Assembly: GCF_003219795.1 (NCBI RefSeq)
Contig: NZ_QJVC01000007.1
Location: forward strand, 1-64,000
Reading direction: 5' to 3'
DNA length: 64,000 nucleotides
Source of the DNA: Arthrobacter psychrolactophilus
GTDB taxonomy: Bacteria > Actinomycetota > Actinomycetes > Actinomycetales > Micrococcaceae
The position numbers were made by a program, and so were the translations under genes. Numbering within the stretch: the stretch's first letter is position 1; the number at the start of each line of letters is the position of its first letter. Below the pieces are notes generated by a model. That model was not told the origin of the DNA, did not search any database, and was given only the letters and a program-made list of their open reading frames with translations. Below, piece after piece: positions 26,975-36,893 of the stretch.

Positions 26975-27718
26975 TCAGTCCGCGTGCGGGTTCTCAGAGG
27001 CGATGGCTTTTGCCGCCTGGGAGGGTGTCATGGCATGGATCGTGTCGGAGATAAAGATGGCCTTGGTGGCCACCGTTGAAAGGAAGTCCGGATCATGGGT
27101 CACGACCATGAGCGCCAGTCCCGCGTCGACCTCCGCCCGGAGCCGGCTCGCAAGGCGATGGCGCATGGCCGTGTCCAGACGCTGCTCGGGCTCGTCGAGA
27201 ACCAGGAGGGAACGGGGGCGGACAAAGGCCGCGGCGAGCAGCATGCGCCGCCGTTGTCCGGAGGAGAGATTGTAGGGGCGCGACTTTGCCTGCTCCGTGA
27301 GGCCAAAAAACTCCAGCTCAGAGGCGATGACCTCTTCCACATCGCCCACGCCGTGCCCGGCTGCCACAATGGCTAGATGCTCCTCAACAGTGAGGGAAGG
27401 GAAGAAGGCGTCATCGTCGAAGACCACCGCGACCTCGCGGCGAAAGTCCAGGGTTCGGTCGTCCACCTCTGCGCCGTTGATCAGGGTGGTCCCGGAGACG
27501 GCCTCAAGCTGGCCCACCAGCGTCTTGACCACCGTTGACTTACCGGCGCCGTTGGGCCCCACCAAAGCCAGGGACTGGGAAGAGTGGAGGCTGAAGCTGA
27601 CAACCCCGCACACCGCCTTCCCGGAATAGCCGGCCTGCAGCTTTTCGGCACGCACCACGTCCTTGCGCGCTGGACTCGGTGCGGGATTTTTCGGGTCGTT
27701 CGTTGCTTTGCTCATCAC
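26975..27718 (-). CDS. ABC transporter ATP-binding protein
   Basis: 247 residues with Walker A GPNGAGKST, signature LSSGQRRRM, Walker B LLVLDEPEQRLD and the switch His in VVTHDPD. The signature LSSGQ differs slightly from LSGGQ. Starts at GTG 27718 or ATG 27715; no Shine-Dalgarno site is visible, and a TATACT hexamer (27730-27725, minus strand) would put transcription initiation at about the GTG, so leaderless translation is plausible. Partner of the membrane protein downstream. Confidence 0.92.
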   Translation of the reverse strand: MMSKATNDPKNPAPSPARKDVVRAEKLQAGYSGKAVCGVVSFSLHSSQSLALVGPNGAGKSTVVKTLVGQLEAVSGTTLINGAEVDDRTLDFRREVAVVFDDDAFFPSLTVEEHLAIVAAGHGVGDVEEVIASELEFFGLTEQAKSRPYNLSSGQRRRMLLAAAFVRPRSLLVLDEPEQRLDTAMRHRLASRLRAEVDAGLALMVVTHDPDFLSTVATKAIFISDTIHAMTPSQAAKAIASENPHAD

Positions 27719-27724
27719 TAACGA

Positions 27725-27730
27725 AGTATA
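27725..27730 (-). promoter_or_regulatory. Candidate -10 box for a leaderless ABC operon transcript
   Basis: TATACT on the minus strand, ending seven bases before GTG 27718. A good match to TANNNT, but no convincing -35 lies 16-18 bases upstream. Confidence 0.35.
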
Positions 27731-27910
27731 GGCTCGCCCGGGTACCGGCTAGACTTATGCGGGAGCCCCTTGAGGAACGTTCAGCTTCAACTTGAGGGTC
27801 AAGGCTCAAAAGCTATCGGCGGTAAATGTTCAAAACATGACCCCGGCACCCGGTAACGTAGTGCAGTAGATAGCGCAGTATTACTAAGCAGCGAAAGTGT
27901 GGACTGACAG

Positions 27911-28792
27911 GTGAGCAACGAGCAGGGTGCAACGGCACTTGCCGGCGAGGACGTAATGGGCCCCACGGGGCGTCCCCTGACGGAATTCCCCGAACCGCCG
28001 GTTCTCAACTCCCATGGCCCCGCCCGTATCATCGCGATGGTCAACCAAAAGGGTGGCGTCGGCAAGACCACCTCCACGATCAACCTTGGCGCTGCGCTCG
28101 CAGAAGCCGGTCGCAAGGTCCTCCTGGTGGACTTCGATCCGCAGGGTGCACTTTCTGCCGGTTTTGGCACCAACCCTCACGAGCTCGACATCACCGTGTA
28201 CAACGTGCTGATGGACCGGAAAGTGGATATCCGCGACGCCATCATCGAGACCGGCGTTGAAAACATTGACATCCTGCCGGCCAATATCGACCTCTCGGCC
28301 GCGGAAGTACAGCTTGTCAACGAGGTCGCCCGCGAGCAGGTTCTAGCCAGTGCGCTGCGCAAGGTCGAAGATGACTACGACGTCGTCCTCATCGACTGCC
28401 AGCCCTCCCTTGGTCTGCTGACCGTCAACGCGCTCACGGCCGCTCACGGTGTCATCATCCCGCTGATCTGCGAGTTCTTTGCCTTGCGCGCGGTCGCTTT
28501 GCTCGTCGAGACCATCGACAAGGTCCAGGATCGTTTGAATCCCGGCCTGCAGGTCGACGGCGTGCTGGCCACGATGTACGACGCCCGCACCCTCCATGGC
28601 CGCGAAGTCTTGGCCCGCCTGGTCGAGGCCTTCGGCGACAAGGTCTTCGAGACCGTCATCAAGCGCACCATCAAGTTTGCCGACGCCTCCGTGGCCGCTG
28701 AGCCGATTACCTCGTACGCGGCGAACCATCCCGGAGCCGATGCTTACCGTCGTCTGGCCAAGGAACTGATCGCCCGAGGCGGCTCGCCCTAA
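27911..28792 (+). CDS. ParA family ATPase upstream of scpAB
   Basis: A 293-residue chromosome-partitioning type ATPase. The deviant Walker A KGGVGKTT spans 47-54 after a ~38-residue N-terminal extension. DFDPQGALS and VVLIDCQPSLGLLTVNAL are the Walker A' and B motifs. GTG start at 27911. It is followed by scpA and scpB, an arrangement conserved in actinobacteria, where this ParA has no ParB neighbour. It may act with SMC-ScpAB in chromosome segregation (inference from gene order). Confidence 0.92.
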   Translation: MSNEQGATALAGEDVMGPTGRPLTEFPEPPVLNSHGPARIIAMVNQKGGVGKTTSTINLGAALAEAGRKVLLVDFDPQGALSAGFGTNPHELDITVYNVLMDRKVDIRDAIIETGVENIDILPANIDLSAAEVQLVNEVAREQVLASALRKVEDDYDVVLIDCQPSLGLLTVNALTAAHGVIIPLICEFFALRAVALLVETIDKVQDRLNPGLQVDGVLATMYDARTLHGREVLARLVEAFGDKVFETVIKRTIKFADASVAAEPITSYAANHPGADAYRRLAKELIARGGSP

Positions 28793-28805
28793 CTTGAAGT
28801 CAACT

Positions 28806-29747
28806 ATGGACGTCGCGGGGATCGCGGCAGGAGTACCCCTGGAAAGTGTGGCCAGCAGCGCCGACACGTCCGCCAAGCAGCGCTTCGAGGTGCGGCTGGA
28901 TAATTTTACCGGCCCCTTCGACCTGCTTTTGGCGTTAATTTCCAAGCATGAGATGGACATCACCGATGTCGCCATCGCCACAGTGACCGATGAATTCATC
29001 AGTTATTTGAAGGCCCTGGCGGACCTTGGCCAAGAATGGGCGCTGGATGAAGCCAGCGAATTCCTCGTCTTGGCCGCCACTTTGCTGGACCTCAAGGCGG
29101 CGCGGTTGCTGCCGGCTGGCGACGTAGAGAACGACGACGACCTGGCCCTTTTGGAGGCCCGTGACCTCTTGTTCGCGAGACTTTTGCAATATAAAGCGTT
29201 CAAGGAAGTCGCCACCCTCATGGGTGGTGAACTGGAGCGTGAGGCTCGACGCTTCCCCCGTCAGGTAGCGCTGGAACCGGAATTCGCCGCCCTCCTGCCG
29301 GAGCTGGTCTGGCGCCATACCCCGGAGCAATTCGCGAAGCTGGCCATTGCGGCCATGGAATTCAAGGAAGCGCCCAGCACCGAGGTTGCTGTGGCTCATC
29401 TGCACGCACCCTCCGTCAGTGTCCGGGAACAGGCCAGCATCATCAGGGCCATGCTGACGGAGGGTATGCCCGCCCAGGATGACCCCTCCGCAGCCGCCTG
29501 GCAGGCCAGGCCGCTGTCCTTTTCCATGCTGAGCGTGGATGCAGACTCCTCCATGGTGGTCATTGCCCGCTTCCTAGCCTTGCTGGAACTCTTTCGCGAT
29601 CAGCAGGTCAGTTTCGAACAGCCGACACCACTGGGGGAGTTGCTGGTGTGGTGGAGTGCCGGCCCGATTCACGAGGCCTCGCTCAGCGGCGCCAGCGTGA
29701 GTGCCGGTGTCAGCGACTTCGATGATGACAGTGAGGACCGCTCATGA
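28806..29747 (+). CDS. scpA: Segregation and condensation protein A
   Basis: The kleisin subunit that bridges SMC heads. From ATG 28806, 313 residues (a TTG at 28794 is the alternative). The N-terminal domain has FEVRLDNFTGPFDLLLALISKHEMDITDVAIATVTDEF, the classical ScpA signature, then LVLAATLLDLKAARLLP. The C-terminal winged helix (VVIARFLALLELFRDQQVSFEQ) contacts SMC. It directly follows parA and overlaps scpB by ATGA. Confidence 0.95.
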   Translation: MDVAGIAAGVPLESVASSADTSAKQRFEVRLDNFTGPFDLLLALISKHEMDITDVAIATVTDEFISYLKALADLGQEWALDEASEFLVLAATLLDLKAARLLPAGDVENDDDLALLEARDLLFARLLQYKAFKEVATLMGGELEREARRFPRQVALEPEFAALLPELVWRHTPEQFAKLAIAAMEFKEAPSTEVAVAHLHAPSVSVREQASIIRAMLTEGMPAQDDPSAAAWQARPLSFSMLSVDADSSMVVIARFLALLELFRDQQVSFEQPTPLGELLVWWSAGPIHEASLSGASVSAGVSDFDDDSEDRS

Positions 29748-30415
29748 GCGCAGACGACGCAATGAACGCCAACCAGGGCGATGCCCCTGAGGCTCCCCAA
29801 GCCACCCACGCCCCAGAGCCCAGCCGAGAACTCTTGGAATCCCGCGACAGTGTCAAGGCTGCCCTGGAAGCAGTCCTCATGGTGGTTGACGAACCAGTTG
29901 CTGAAGAGCAGCTGGCCGCCGTGGTGGGCTTGCCCACACCCACGGTACGTGAGCTATTACACGAACTGGCACGGGAGTACGACGGCTATACTAAGGAAGG
30001 TGGCACTGTACCGGTTCGCGGCTTTGAACTTCGGCAATTAGCCGGAGGATGGCGTTTTTATTCACGCGCAGCCTACTCCGAGATAGTGTCAGCATTTGTT
30101 GTGGACGGCCAAACGGCCCGGCTCACGCAAGCAGCCTTGGAGACCCTGGCGGTGATAGCTTACCGCCAGCCGGTCACACGGGCCCGAGTTTCCGCCATCC
30201 GTGGCGTGAACGTGGACTCCGTGGTGAGGACGCTGGCGCAGCGCGGGTTGGTTGAGGAAGTGGGCACCGATCCGGTGTCCGGGGCATTCCTGTACCGGAC
30301 CACGGCGTATTTTTTGGAACGGTTGGGAATGGGCAGCGTGGACGAGTTGCCGCAAATTGCACCGCACCTGCCCGGTCTTGAAAACCTCCAAGATTTTGAT
30401 GATTCACACTTTTAG
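29744..30415 (+). CDS. scpB: Segregation and condensation protein B
   Basis: 223 residues forming tandem winged helices that dimerise and bind ScpA. Signatures are ALEAVLMVVDEPVAEEQLAAVVG at the start and TLAVIAYRQPVTRARVSAIRGVNVDSVVRTLAQRGLVEEVG in the second domain. The start overlaps the scpA stop (ATGA). The N-terminal ~25 residues are acidic and disordered. Confidence 0.95.
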   Translation: MSADDAMNANQGDAPEAPQATHAPEPSRELLESRDSVKAALEAVLMVVDEPVAEEQLAAVVGLPTPTVRELLHELAREYDGYTKEGGTVPVRGFELRQLAGGWRFYSRAAYSEIVSAFVVDGQTARLTQAALETLAVIAYRQPVTRARVSAIRGVNVDSVVRTLAQRGLVEEVGTDPVSGAFLYRTTAYFLERLGMGSVDELPQIAPHLPGLENLQDFDDSHF

Positions 30416-30451
30416 CATGACCACAATATTTAGCACTTTAAGGACAAACTT

Positions 30452-31609
30452 ATGACACCGTCACCCCGCTCCGGAAGCTCTTCCGGACAGTACCAGCCGC
30501 GTGGTGGCAATTCCCGCGCCGGCGCACCCCGCACGGGTGGATTCAAGTCGGGAGCGCCGAAGTCAGGCGGCTTCAAGTCTGGCGCACCCAAGTCCGGCGC
30601 GCCACGGAAGAAGCAGGGCGATGATGGCCTGAGCCAGGGCGCTTTGCGTGCCGCAGGTTACAACGCCGACAGGGCCAAGGCCGCCAGTGCCGAAGGTTAC
30701 CGTTCCGGTGCACCCAAGAAGTCGGCCAACAAGCCTGCTGCCCGCAAGCCCAGCCAGTCCGGTGCGCGCCCCTTCAAGAACGAGCAGTACGGTCGCACCG
30801 TCAGCTCGTCCAAGAACCGCCCCACCGAGCAGAACCGTCGTCCCCTGCGCACCACCGATGACATCGATATTCACAATGCCGAGGGTGTACGCCTGCAGAA
30901 GGTCATGGCCATGGCCGGCGTTGCCTCTCGCCGCCTGTGCGAGGACATGATCCTCGAAGGTCGCGTCCAGGTTGACGGCGTAACCGTCAACCAGCTCGGC
31001 CTGCGTGTTGACCCGGAAACCGTTGAAATCGTCGTCGATGGCATGACCATCCAGACTAACGATTCCCTCGTCTACATGGTCTTCAACAAGCCCAAGGGCG
31101 TCGTTTCCACCATGGATGACCCCGAAGGTCGCCCGTGCATCAGCGACTACCTCAAGAAGCGCCAGACCAGCGAGCGTCTCTTCCACGTGGGTCGTTTGGA
31201 CACGGGCACCGAGGGCTTGCTGATCTTGACGAACGACGGCGAGCTCGCCAACCGCTTGAGCCACCCCAAGTACGAGATCCCCAAGACCTACCTGGTCCAG
31301 GTCAAGGGCCCGATGGCTCACGGCATCGGCGCCCAGCTCAAGGACGGCGTGGAGCTCGAAGACGGTTGGCAGAAGGTTGACTCCTTCCGCCTCGTGGACT
31401 CCACCCCGGGCCACGTGCTCGCCGAGGTTGTTTTGCATTCCGGTAAGAACCGCATCGTGCGCCGTATGTTCGACGCTGTCGGCTACCCGGTGGAGCGCCT
31501 GGTTCGCGTGAAGTTCGGCCCCATCGCCTTGGGCGATCAGCGTCAGGGCAGTGTCCGTCTTCTGGGTCGCCACGAGGTTGGTTACCTGCTCGCAGACGTA
31601 GGGATGTAA
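30452..31609 (+). CDS. rRNA pseudouridine synthase (RsuA/RluB family)
   Basis: 385 residues. The first ~130 are basic low complexity with repeated SGAPKSGGFK-type units and are unlike the compact bacterial enzymes. An S4 RNA-binding domain follows (RLQKVMAMAGVASRRLCEDMI), then the catalytic domain with nucleophile Asp in HVGRLDTGTEGLLILTNDGELA and IPKTYLVQVKG. The family isomerises uridine in 23S or 16S rRNA; RluB (U2605 in E. coli) is the likely match but not proven. It continues the scpAB operon, a common order. Confidence 0.92.
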   Translation: MTPSPRSGSSSGQYQPRGGNSRAGAPRTGGFKSGAPKSGGFKSGAPKSGAPRKKQGDDGLSQGALRAAGYNADRAKAASAEGYRSGAPKKSANKPAARKPSQSGARPFKNEQYGRTVSSSKNRPTEQNRRPLRTTDDIDIHNAEGVRLQKVMAMAGVASRRLCEDMILEGRVQVDGVTVNQLGLRVDPETVEIVVDGMTIQTNDSLVYMVFNKPKGVVSTMDDPEGRPCISDYLKKRQTSERLFHVGRLDTGTEGLLILTNDGELANRLSHPKYEIPKTYLVQVKGPMAHGIGAQLKDGVELEDGWQKVDSFRLVDSTPGHVLAEVVLHSGKNRIVRRMFDAVGYPVERLVRVKFGPIALGDQRQGSVRLLGRHEVGYLLADVGM

Positions 31610-31616
31610 GCACCGG

Positions 31617-32720
31617 ATGAATCCTTCGCACCTGTTAGGTCCGGTGCTGGTGCTTGGCAGCGGTCTGCTGGGGGCCAGCATCGGTCTGGGGCTTCGCGCC
31701 CGCGGCATTGATGTTGTCCTGAGCGACCCTTCGCCCTCAGCTCAGGCTGTGGCCGTGGATATTGGCGCCGGGCGTGCCTTCGATGCTGCCGAAACGCTCG
31801 TTCCCGAGCTGGTTGTCGTGGCCGCGCCGCCGGATGTCACCGCGCAGGTAGTGGCCGGTGCCCTCCTGCGGTACCCGTCCGCCGTCGTGGTTGATATTGC
31901 CAGTGTCAAGGCCTCGGTCCTGAACGAGCTCACGGCTCGTGAAGACATCACGGAGAAGGATTTATCTCGCTATGTTGGCACGCACCCCATGGCGGGGCGC
32001 GAGCGTTCCGGCCCGGTAGCCGCGCGCGGAGAGCTTTTCAACTCCATGCCGTGGGTGCTGTGCCCTTCGGAGCAGAGCACGGCACACGCGCTGAAGGTTG
32101 CGCATTCTTTGGCGATTGATCTGGACGCTGTCGTGTTCCGATTCAGTCCTGAAGAGCACGACGGCGCGGTGGCCCTGGTCTCGCATCTGCCGCAGGTCAT
32201 GGCATCGCTCGTGGCTAGTCGCTTGCAGGAGACTCCCTCGAATGCCTTGTCGCTTTCCGGAAATGGTTTGCGCGATGTGACCAGGATTGCGGCTAGCGAT
32301 CCCTCGTTGTGGGTGCAGATTTTGGGTGCGAATGCGCCGCAGCTCTTGGAGATCTTGAAGGGTGTGCGGACCGACCTTGACCGGTTGATCAACACCCTGA
32401 GTGCTCCGACGGCACCCGGTGCACGCCTGGATTTGGCTCAGCTCATGGCCGAGGGAAATGCCGGGCAGAGCCGGATTCCTGGTAAGCACGGTGGCCCCGC
32501 ACAGCAGTACTCCTGGCTCACGGTGCTGGTCGATGACAAGCCGGGGCAGATTGCACGACTGTTGACCGAAATCGGTGAGATTGGCGTAAACCTTGAAGAC
32601 CTGCGGCTGGACCACTCGGCCGGACTGCAGGTGGGCATGGTGGAACTTTCGGTACTGCCTTCGCGGCGCGTGCTGTTGGTAGATGAATTGACGGCACGTG
32701 GTTGGAAGGTAATTCAATGA
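31617..32720 (+). CDS. tyrA: Prephenate dehydrogenase
   Basis: Oxidises prephenate to 4-hydroxyphenylpyruvate for tyrosine synthesis. 367 residues: NAD-binding Rossmann loop GSGLLGASIGLGLRARG (~14-30), THPMAGRERSGP with the catalytic His region, the all-helical dimer domain, and a C-terminal ACT domain (LTVLVDDKPGQIARLLTEIGEIGVNLEDL), likely for tyrosine feedback. The stop overlaps the cmk start. Confidence 0.93.
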   Translation: MNPSHLLGPVLVLGSGLLGASIGLGLRARGIDVVLSDPSPSAQAVAVDIGAGRAFDAAETLVPELVVVAAPPDVTAQVVAGALLRYPSAVVVDIASVKASVLNELTAREDITEKDLSRYVGTHPMAGRERSGPVAARGELFNSMPWVLCPSEQSTAHALKVAHSLAIDLDAVVFRFSPEEHDGAVALVSHLPQVMASLVASRLQETPSNALSLSGNGLRDVTRIAASDPSLWVQILGANAPQLLEILKGVRTDLDRLINTLSAPTAPGARLDLAQLMAEGNAGQSRIPGKHGGPAQQYSWLTVLVDDKPGQIARLLTEIGEIGVNLEDLRLDHSAGLQVGMVELSVLPSRRVLLVDELTARGWKVIQ

Positions 32721-33436
32721 GTATCGCAGAAGTAGCAGAGCAGCCGATTCGCCTGGGCAAGTCCCTCGTGGTCGCTGTTGACGGTCCATCCGGATCGGGC
32801 AAGTCCAGCGTGAGTAAGGCCGTGGCACAGCGCCTCGGCTTAGCGTTCCTGGACACCGGTGCCATGTACCGCAGCGTTGCCTGGCACTGCATCAATGCCC
32901 AGATCAACTTGGAGGATGCGGTGGCCGTTGAAGCGGCGGCTCGCACCATCAAGATGGAGCAGAGCATGGTGCCGGAGACCGAATTCTTCAAGGTCAACGG
33001 GGTCAACGTCACCGACGCTATCCGCGAGCCGAAGATTTCAGCGGCCGTGAGCTCCGTAGCGACAACGCTTGGTGCCCGTGCCGAATTGGTCCGCCGCCAG
33101 CAGGCGCTCATCGCCGACCATGGCCACCGCATTGTGGTGGAGGGGCGGGACATTACGACCGTCGTCGCACCTCTTGCCGAGGCGCGACTGATCCTGACGG
33201 CCAGCGAGGAAGCTCGCCTGCGCCGTCGTGGCCTGCAGCTGGGTGGGACACAAACCGCCGAGCAGCTGGCCGAGCAGGTTCTGGAGCGGGATGCCAAGGA
33301 TGCCACCGTGGTTGATTTCCAGCGGGCCGCCGACGGTGTCTACACGGTTGACTCCTCGGACCTCGACTTCGAGGAAACCATCAACGCCGTCATCGCCGTG
33401 GTTCGCCGGGCAGTCAATGCGGGCCAGCCTGCATGA
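32717..33436 (+). CDS. cmk: Cytidylate kinase
   Basis: Phosphorylates CMP and dCMP with ATP. 239 residues from ATG 32717 (ATGA overlap with tyrA). P-loop GPSGSGKSS, LDTGAMYRSVAW, the substrate-binding VVEGRDITTVVAP, and R-rich lid RLRRRGLQ are all present, as is the terminal DSSDLDFEE. The longer frame from TTG 32702 is unlikely. Overlaps the acyltransferase gene by ATGA. Confidence 0.95.
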   Translation: MSIAEVAEQPIRLGKSLVVAVDGPSGSGKSSVSKAVAQRLGLAFLDTGAMYRSVAWHCINAQINLEDAVAVEAAARTIKMEQSMVPETEFFKVNGVNVTDAIREPKISAAVSSVATTLGARAELVRRQQALIADHGHRIVVEGRDITTVVAPLAEARLILTASEEARLRRRGLQLGGTQTAEQLAEQVLERDAKDATVVDFQRAADGVYTVDSSDLDFEETINAVIAVVRRAVNAGQPA

Positions 33437-34155
33437 ATGAAAAGGAACGGTCACTACGGGGGTTGACGGCGCCACCGCCGCGCTGGAAAGCCCTGTGGAG
33501 CCGTCCGATTGGCCGCTTCCTGGATCACGTGGTGTACAAAACCACGGTTCTGGGACGTGAAAATATCCCGGCTCAGGGTGCTGTGGTTTTTGCCGCAAAC
33601 CACCTGAGTTACTTAGATGGCCCGGTGATGGTCGGTGCCAGTTCGAGGTATATGCATGTATTGGTCCGCCATAATATGTTTCGGGGATTTCTCGGCTGGG
33701 TTTTACACGCATCAGGTCAAATTCCTGTCAATCGGGAAGGCGACCGGGCAGCATTGCAGTACTCCAAGGCAGTCCTCGATCGAGGGGATTGCGTTGGCAT
33801 TCTTCCTGAAGGCACCCGGGGGACCGGGGATGCCGCCAGTATGAATAGCGGCGTAGCGTGGCTGGCACTTAACTCAGCCGCCGTCGTCGTCCCTGTTGCG
33901 ATCTTGGGAACAAGGCACAGCGGGGAACATCGCGATAAAATTCCAACACCACGTCGTCAACTACACGTAGTGTTTGGGGAACCATTGTCAATCACGCGTG
34001 AACCCGGAGTTTCCGGGCGTGTTTCAATGGACAGAGCAACCGAACAAATCCGCCTGCGGCTGGCGGCACACATTGCCGCATCGCAAGCCGCAACAGGGCA
34101 GGATTTGCCTGCGGATGATCACCTATCTTCAAAGCATAAAGGACAGCAACCATGA
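33433..34155 (+). CDS. 1-acyl-sn-glycerol-3-phosphate acyltransferase family protein
   Basis: 240 residues of the PlsC family, acting at the membrane on lysophosphatidate or a related acceptor. The catalytic HX4D motif is NHLSYLD (His57, Asp62); the second motif is ILPEGTRG. It sits between cmk and der with ATGA overlaps on each side, a widespread actinobacterial order. There is no long transmembrane helix. Acceptor specificity cannot be read from the sequence. Confidence 0.9.
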   Translation: MNEKERSLRGLTAPPPRWKALWSRPIGRFLDHVVYKTTVLGRENIPAQGAVVFAANHLSYLDGPVMVGASSRYMHVLVRHNMFRGFLGWVLHASGQIPVNREGDRAALQYSKAVLDRGDCVGILPEGTRGTGDAASMNSGVAWLALNSAAVVVPVAILGTRHSGEHRDKIPTPRRQLHVVFGEPLSITREPGVSGRVSMDRATEQIRLRLAAHIAASQAATGQDLPADDHLSSKHKGQQP

Positions 34156-35708
34156 GCGACCCCAAGTCAACCGCACCCTCCGGTGATGGTGAATTTGGCC
34201 ACCCGGAATACGTGCCCACGGGTACGGACCAGATCGCCGAGAAGGTAGCGGCCATCTCAGACGAGGACGCCGATGCACGCGCGGCCGGCCTTCTTGCTGG
34301 CCTAGCCAACTACGAGCTCGACGAAGAGGACGCCGCCCTGCTTTCGGGCGAGTTCGACGACGGAGCCAACTTCGATGCCCTGCGTCAGGACCCCGTTCTG
34401 GCCATTGTGGGACGCCCTAACGTGGGTAAGTCCACCTTGGTTAACCGTATCCTCGGTCGCCGTGAAGCCGTCGTTGAGGACACCCCCGGTGTTACTCGTG
34501 ACCGTGTTCAGTACACGGCCGAATGGAACGGCCGCAACTTCACCTTGATCGACACCGGTGGTTGGGAGCGCGACGCTCGTGGACTCGATCTGCGGGTTGC
34601 CGAGCAGGCCGAGATCGCCGTTGAAATGGCTGACGCCGTGCTGCTCGTCGTGGACGCCATCGTGGGCATCACCGCCTCCGATGAGGCCATCGTGCGCATG
34701 CTGCGCAAGTCCAAGAAGCCCGTCATCTTGGTTGGTAACAAGATCGATGACCTGGTTCAGGAAGCCGACTCTGCTCTCCTTTGGGGCCTTGGCCTCGGCG
34801 AGCCGCTGCCGGTTTCAGCTGTTCACGGCCGTGGCGTTGCCGACATGCTCGACCGCGTCATGGAAGTTCTGCCCGAGTTCTCCGCAGTTCAGGGTGTCGA
34901 GCGCACCGGCGGGCCGCGCCGTATTGCCTTGTTGGGTCGCCCCAACGTTGGTAAGTCCTCTTTGCTGAACAAGCTGGCTGGCTCCGAGCGCGTTGTCGTT
35001 GACAATGTTGCCGGCACCACCCGCGACCCGGTTGATGAGCTCATCGAATTGGGCGGCCGCACCTGGCGCTTCGTGGACACCGCTGGTATCCGCCGTCGTG
35101 TTCACATGCAGCAGGGTGCAGACTTCTACGCATCCTTGCGTACGCAGACCGCCCTGGAAAAGGCAGAAGTTGCCGTAGTTCTCTTGGCCGTCGATGAGAT
35201 CCTCAGCGAGCAGGATGTTCGCATCTTGCAGCTCGTGATCGAATCCGGTCGCGCCGTTGTCCTTGCGTACAACAAGTGGGACCTTATGGACGATGAGCGT
35301 CGTAAGTACCTCGAACGCGAAATTGAGACCGACCTGGCTCACGTCGACTGGGCTCCGCGCGTCAACATCTCGGCCAAGACTGGCTGGCACAAGGACAAGC
35401 TGGTTCCGGCTCTGGACCTGGCACTGGAGAACTGGGACCGTCGTATCCCCACCGGTCGCTTGAACGCGTTCCTGGGCGAGCTCGTCTCCGAGCACCCGCA
35501 CCCCGTGCGTGGCGGTAAGCAGCCTCGAATTCTCTTCGGTACGCAGGCTTCCAGCCGCCCGCCGAAGTTTGTTCTCTTCACCACCGGGTTCCTGGATCCC
35601 GGCTACCGTCGCTTCATCACACGCCGTCTCCGCGAGACTTTTGGCTTCGAAGGTACCCCCATCGAAGTTGCTATGCGCGTGCGTGAAAAGCGCAGCCGCA
35701 AGAAGTAA
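34152..35708 (+). CDS. der: Ribosome biogenesis GTPase Der (EngA)
   Basis: Double-GTPase needed for 50S subunit assembly. 518 residues: an acidic ~70-residue N-terminal extension, G domain 1 ([24 protein letters not shown]), G domain 2 ([23 protein letters not shown]), and a C-terminal KH-like domain ([27 protein letters not shown]). Ends the block that starts with parA. The N-terminal extension is longer than in E. coli. Confidence 0.96.
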   Translation: MSDPKSTAPSGDGEFGHPEYVPTGTDQIAEKVAAISDEDADARAAGLLAGLANYELDEEDAALLSGEFDDGANFDALRQDPVLAIVGRPNVGKSTLVNRILGRREAVVEDTPGVTRDRVQYTAEWNGRNFTLIDTGGWERDARGLDLRVAEQAEIAVEMADAVLLVVDAIVGITASDEAIVRMLRKSKKPVILVGNKIDDLVQEADSALLWGLGLGEPLPVSAVHGRGVADMLDRVMEVLPEFSAVQGVERTGGPRRIALLGRPNVGKSSLLNKLAGSERVVVDNVAGTTRDPVDELIELGGRTWRFVDTAGIRRRVHMQQGADFYASLRTQTALEKAEVAVVLLAVDEILSEQDVRILQLVIESGRAVVLAYNKWDLMDDERRKYLEREIETDLAHVDWAPRVNISAKTGWHKDKLVPALDLALENWDRRIPTGRLNAFLGELVSEHPHPVRGGKQPRILFGTQASSRPPKFVLFTTGFLDPGYRRFITRRLRETFGFEGTPIEVAMRVREKRSRKK

Positions 35709-35807
35709 TGCGGATCACATCTGAATTGGTAAAAGTCATGAATTTTATGGAGTAAACTATTTCAGGTGGTTCAGCCAAGGGAGATACATTCCAAACGTTG
35801 AACATTT

Positions 35808-35881
<74 letters not shown>

Positions 35882-35889
35882 CCGAACAA

Positions 35890-35935
35890 AAACCGCTCAA
35901 ACACTGAGGAAACTCAGGGTTTGAGCGGTTTTTTG
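35890..35935 (+). terminator. Rho-independent terminator after tRNA-Pro
   Basis: Outer arms 35890-35902 and 35919-35931 (13 perfect bases, AAACCGCTC... / ...GAGCGGTTT), with an inner CTGAG/CTCAG stem, ending in a run of T. This is the most classical terminator in the window. Confidence 0.92.
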
Positions 35936-36032
35936 TTGCCCTGCTACTTTTGTTGCCCGAGCCCAGGCTGATAGGCCCATTGAGGCCTTGCTGCCAAGTC
36001 TTCGCGCTGAGTCTTCGGGTTCGGGTCGGAAT

Positions 36033-36725
36033 TTACGCAGTTCTTATGGTCATCCGGATCTTGCCGTCCGGGAGGATCTCGGCACTGACATCCGACAAAC
36101 TGCTAACCACATAATCGGCGTCGAGCTCGCTGGCCGTGGTAGTCCCGGCGATGGCAAGGGTGAGTGCCCCTGCTGCCTTTCCTGATGTCAGGCCGGCTGG
36201 GGCGTCCTCGACGACGAGGCAGTCTCTGATGTCTACCCCTAGTCGGCTCGCTCCTAGCAAGAAGGGCTCCGGGTGTGGCTTACCTTGGGTGACCTGATCG
36301 GCGGTCACCATGTGTCGGGGACCGGAAACCCCGGCGGCTGCCATTCGCGCATTCGCCAACCCTTGAGTGCACGACGTGACGATCGTCCAAGAATCGTCCC
36401 GGAGTGACCCAAGAAGCTTCAGGGCGCCGTCCTTGGCGAGAACCCCCTCGGTATCGGCGGTTTCAAGTTGCTTGATGAGTTCAAAGGCCTCGAACTGCCG
36501 AGCCGGTTCAATAGTTTGCTCGACCAGCGCTTGAGCGGGAACTCCGTGAGTTTCGTAGCGGAAGTTTTCTAACCCCATGAGCTCGCCCCAGGTCCGCCAT
36601 GCGCGTTCGGTGGCGGGCGTTGAGTCAATCAGCGTCCCATCGAGATCAAAGAGGATTCCGGACACTGTTAACTGTTGAAGCCCGGGCTGGAGCTTGGGCT
36701 CGGGGGAGATGTGCGGTTGCTTCAT
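36033..36725 (-). CDS. HAD superfamily phosphatase (sugar-phosphatase-like)
   Basis: 230 residues. Motif I is GILFDLDGTLIDSTPATERAW, followed by a small helical cap (~45-110). Motif II is IVTSCTQG, the catalytic Lys is in QGKPHPEPFLLGASRLG, and motif IV is CLVVEDAPAGLTSGKAAG. This arrangement resembles sugar-phosphate or glycerol-phosphate phosphatases (YfbT/DOG type). The start is ATG 36725 with AGGG upstream. An N-terminal ~18-residue extension precedes the fold. Substrate unknown. It lies between the tRNA and the DUF222 gene and is read on the opposite strand to its neighbours. Confidence 0.88.
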   Translation of the reverse strand: MKQPHISPEPKLQPGLQQLTVSGILFDLDGTLIDSTPATERAWRTWGELMGLENFRYETHGVPAQALVEQTIEPARQFEAFELIKQLETADTEGVLAKDGALKLLGSLRDDSWTIVTSCTQGLANARMAAAGVSGPRHMVTADQVTQGKPHPEPFLLGASRLGVDIRDCLVVEDAPAGLTSGKAAGALTLAIAGTTTASELDADYVVSSLSDVSAEILPDGKIRMTIRTA

Positions 36726-36893
36726 GCCACAACCCTAGCTGTGAGCTGCACGCAACCCTCTAAAGTCCGAAATATGACTGCCATCGCTGGATGTGGCGGG
36801 AGTCTTCCTGCGATTGATCTCTTCGGCGGATGGCTAGTAGTTTTGTTCCCGTAACTATTGCGGATAGGTTACGACGGGAGTAGTGTGGGATGT

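Noticed and set aside
30563-31708. 381-codon antisense frame over the pseudouridine synthase
   Set aside because: Shadow of a conserved gene, no start context.
35726-35758. TTGGTA and TAAACT as promoter of tRNA-Pro
   Set aside because: The 21-base spacer is outside the normal range.
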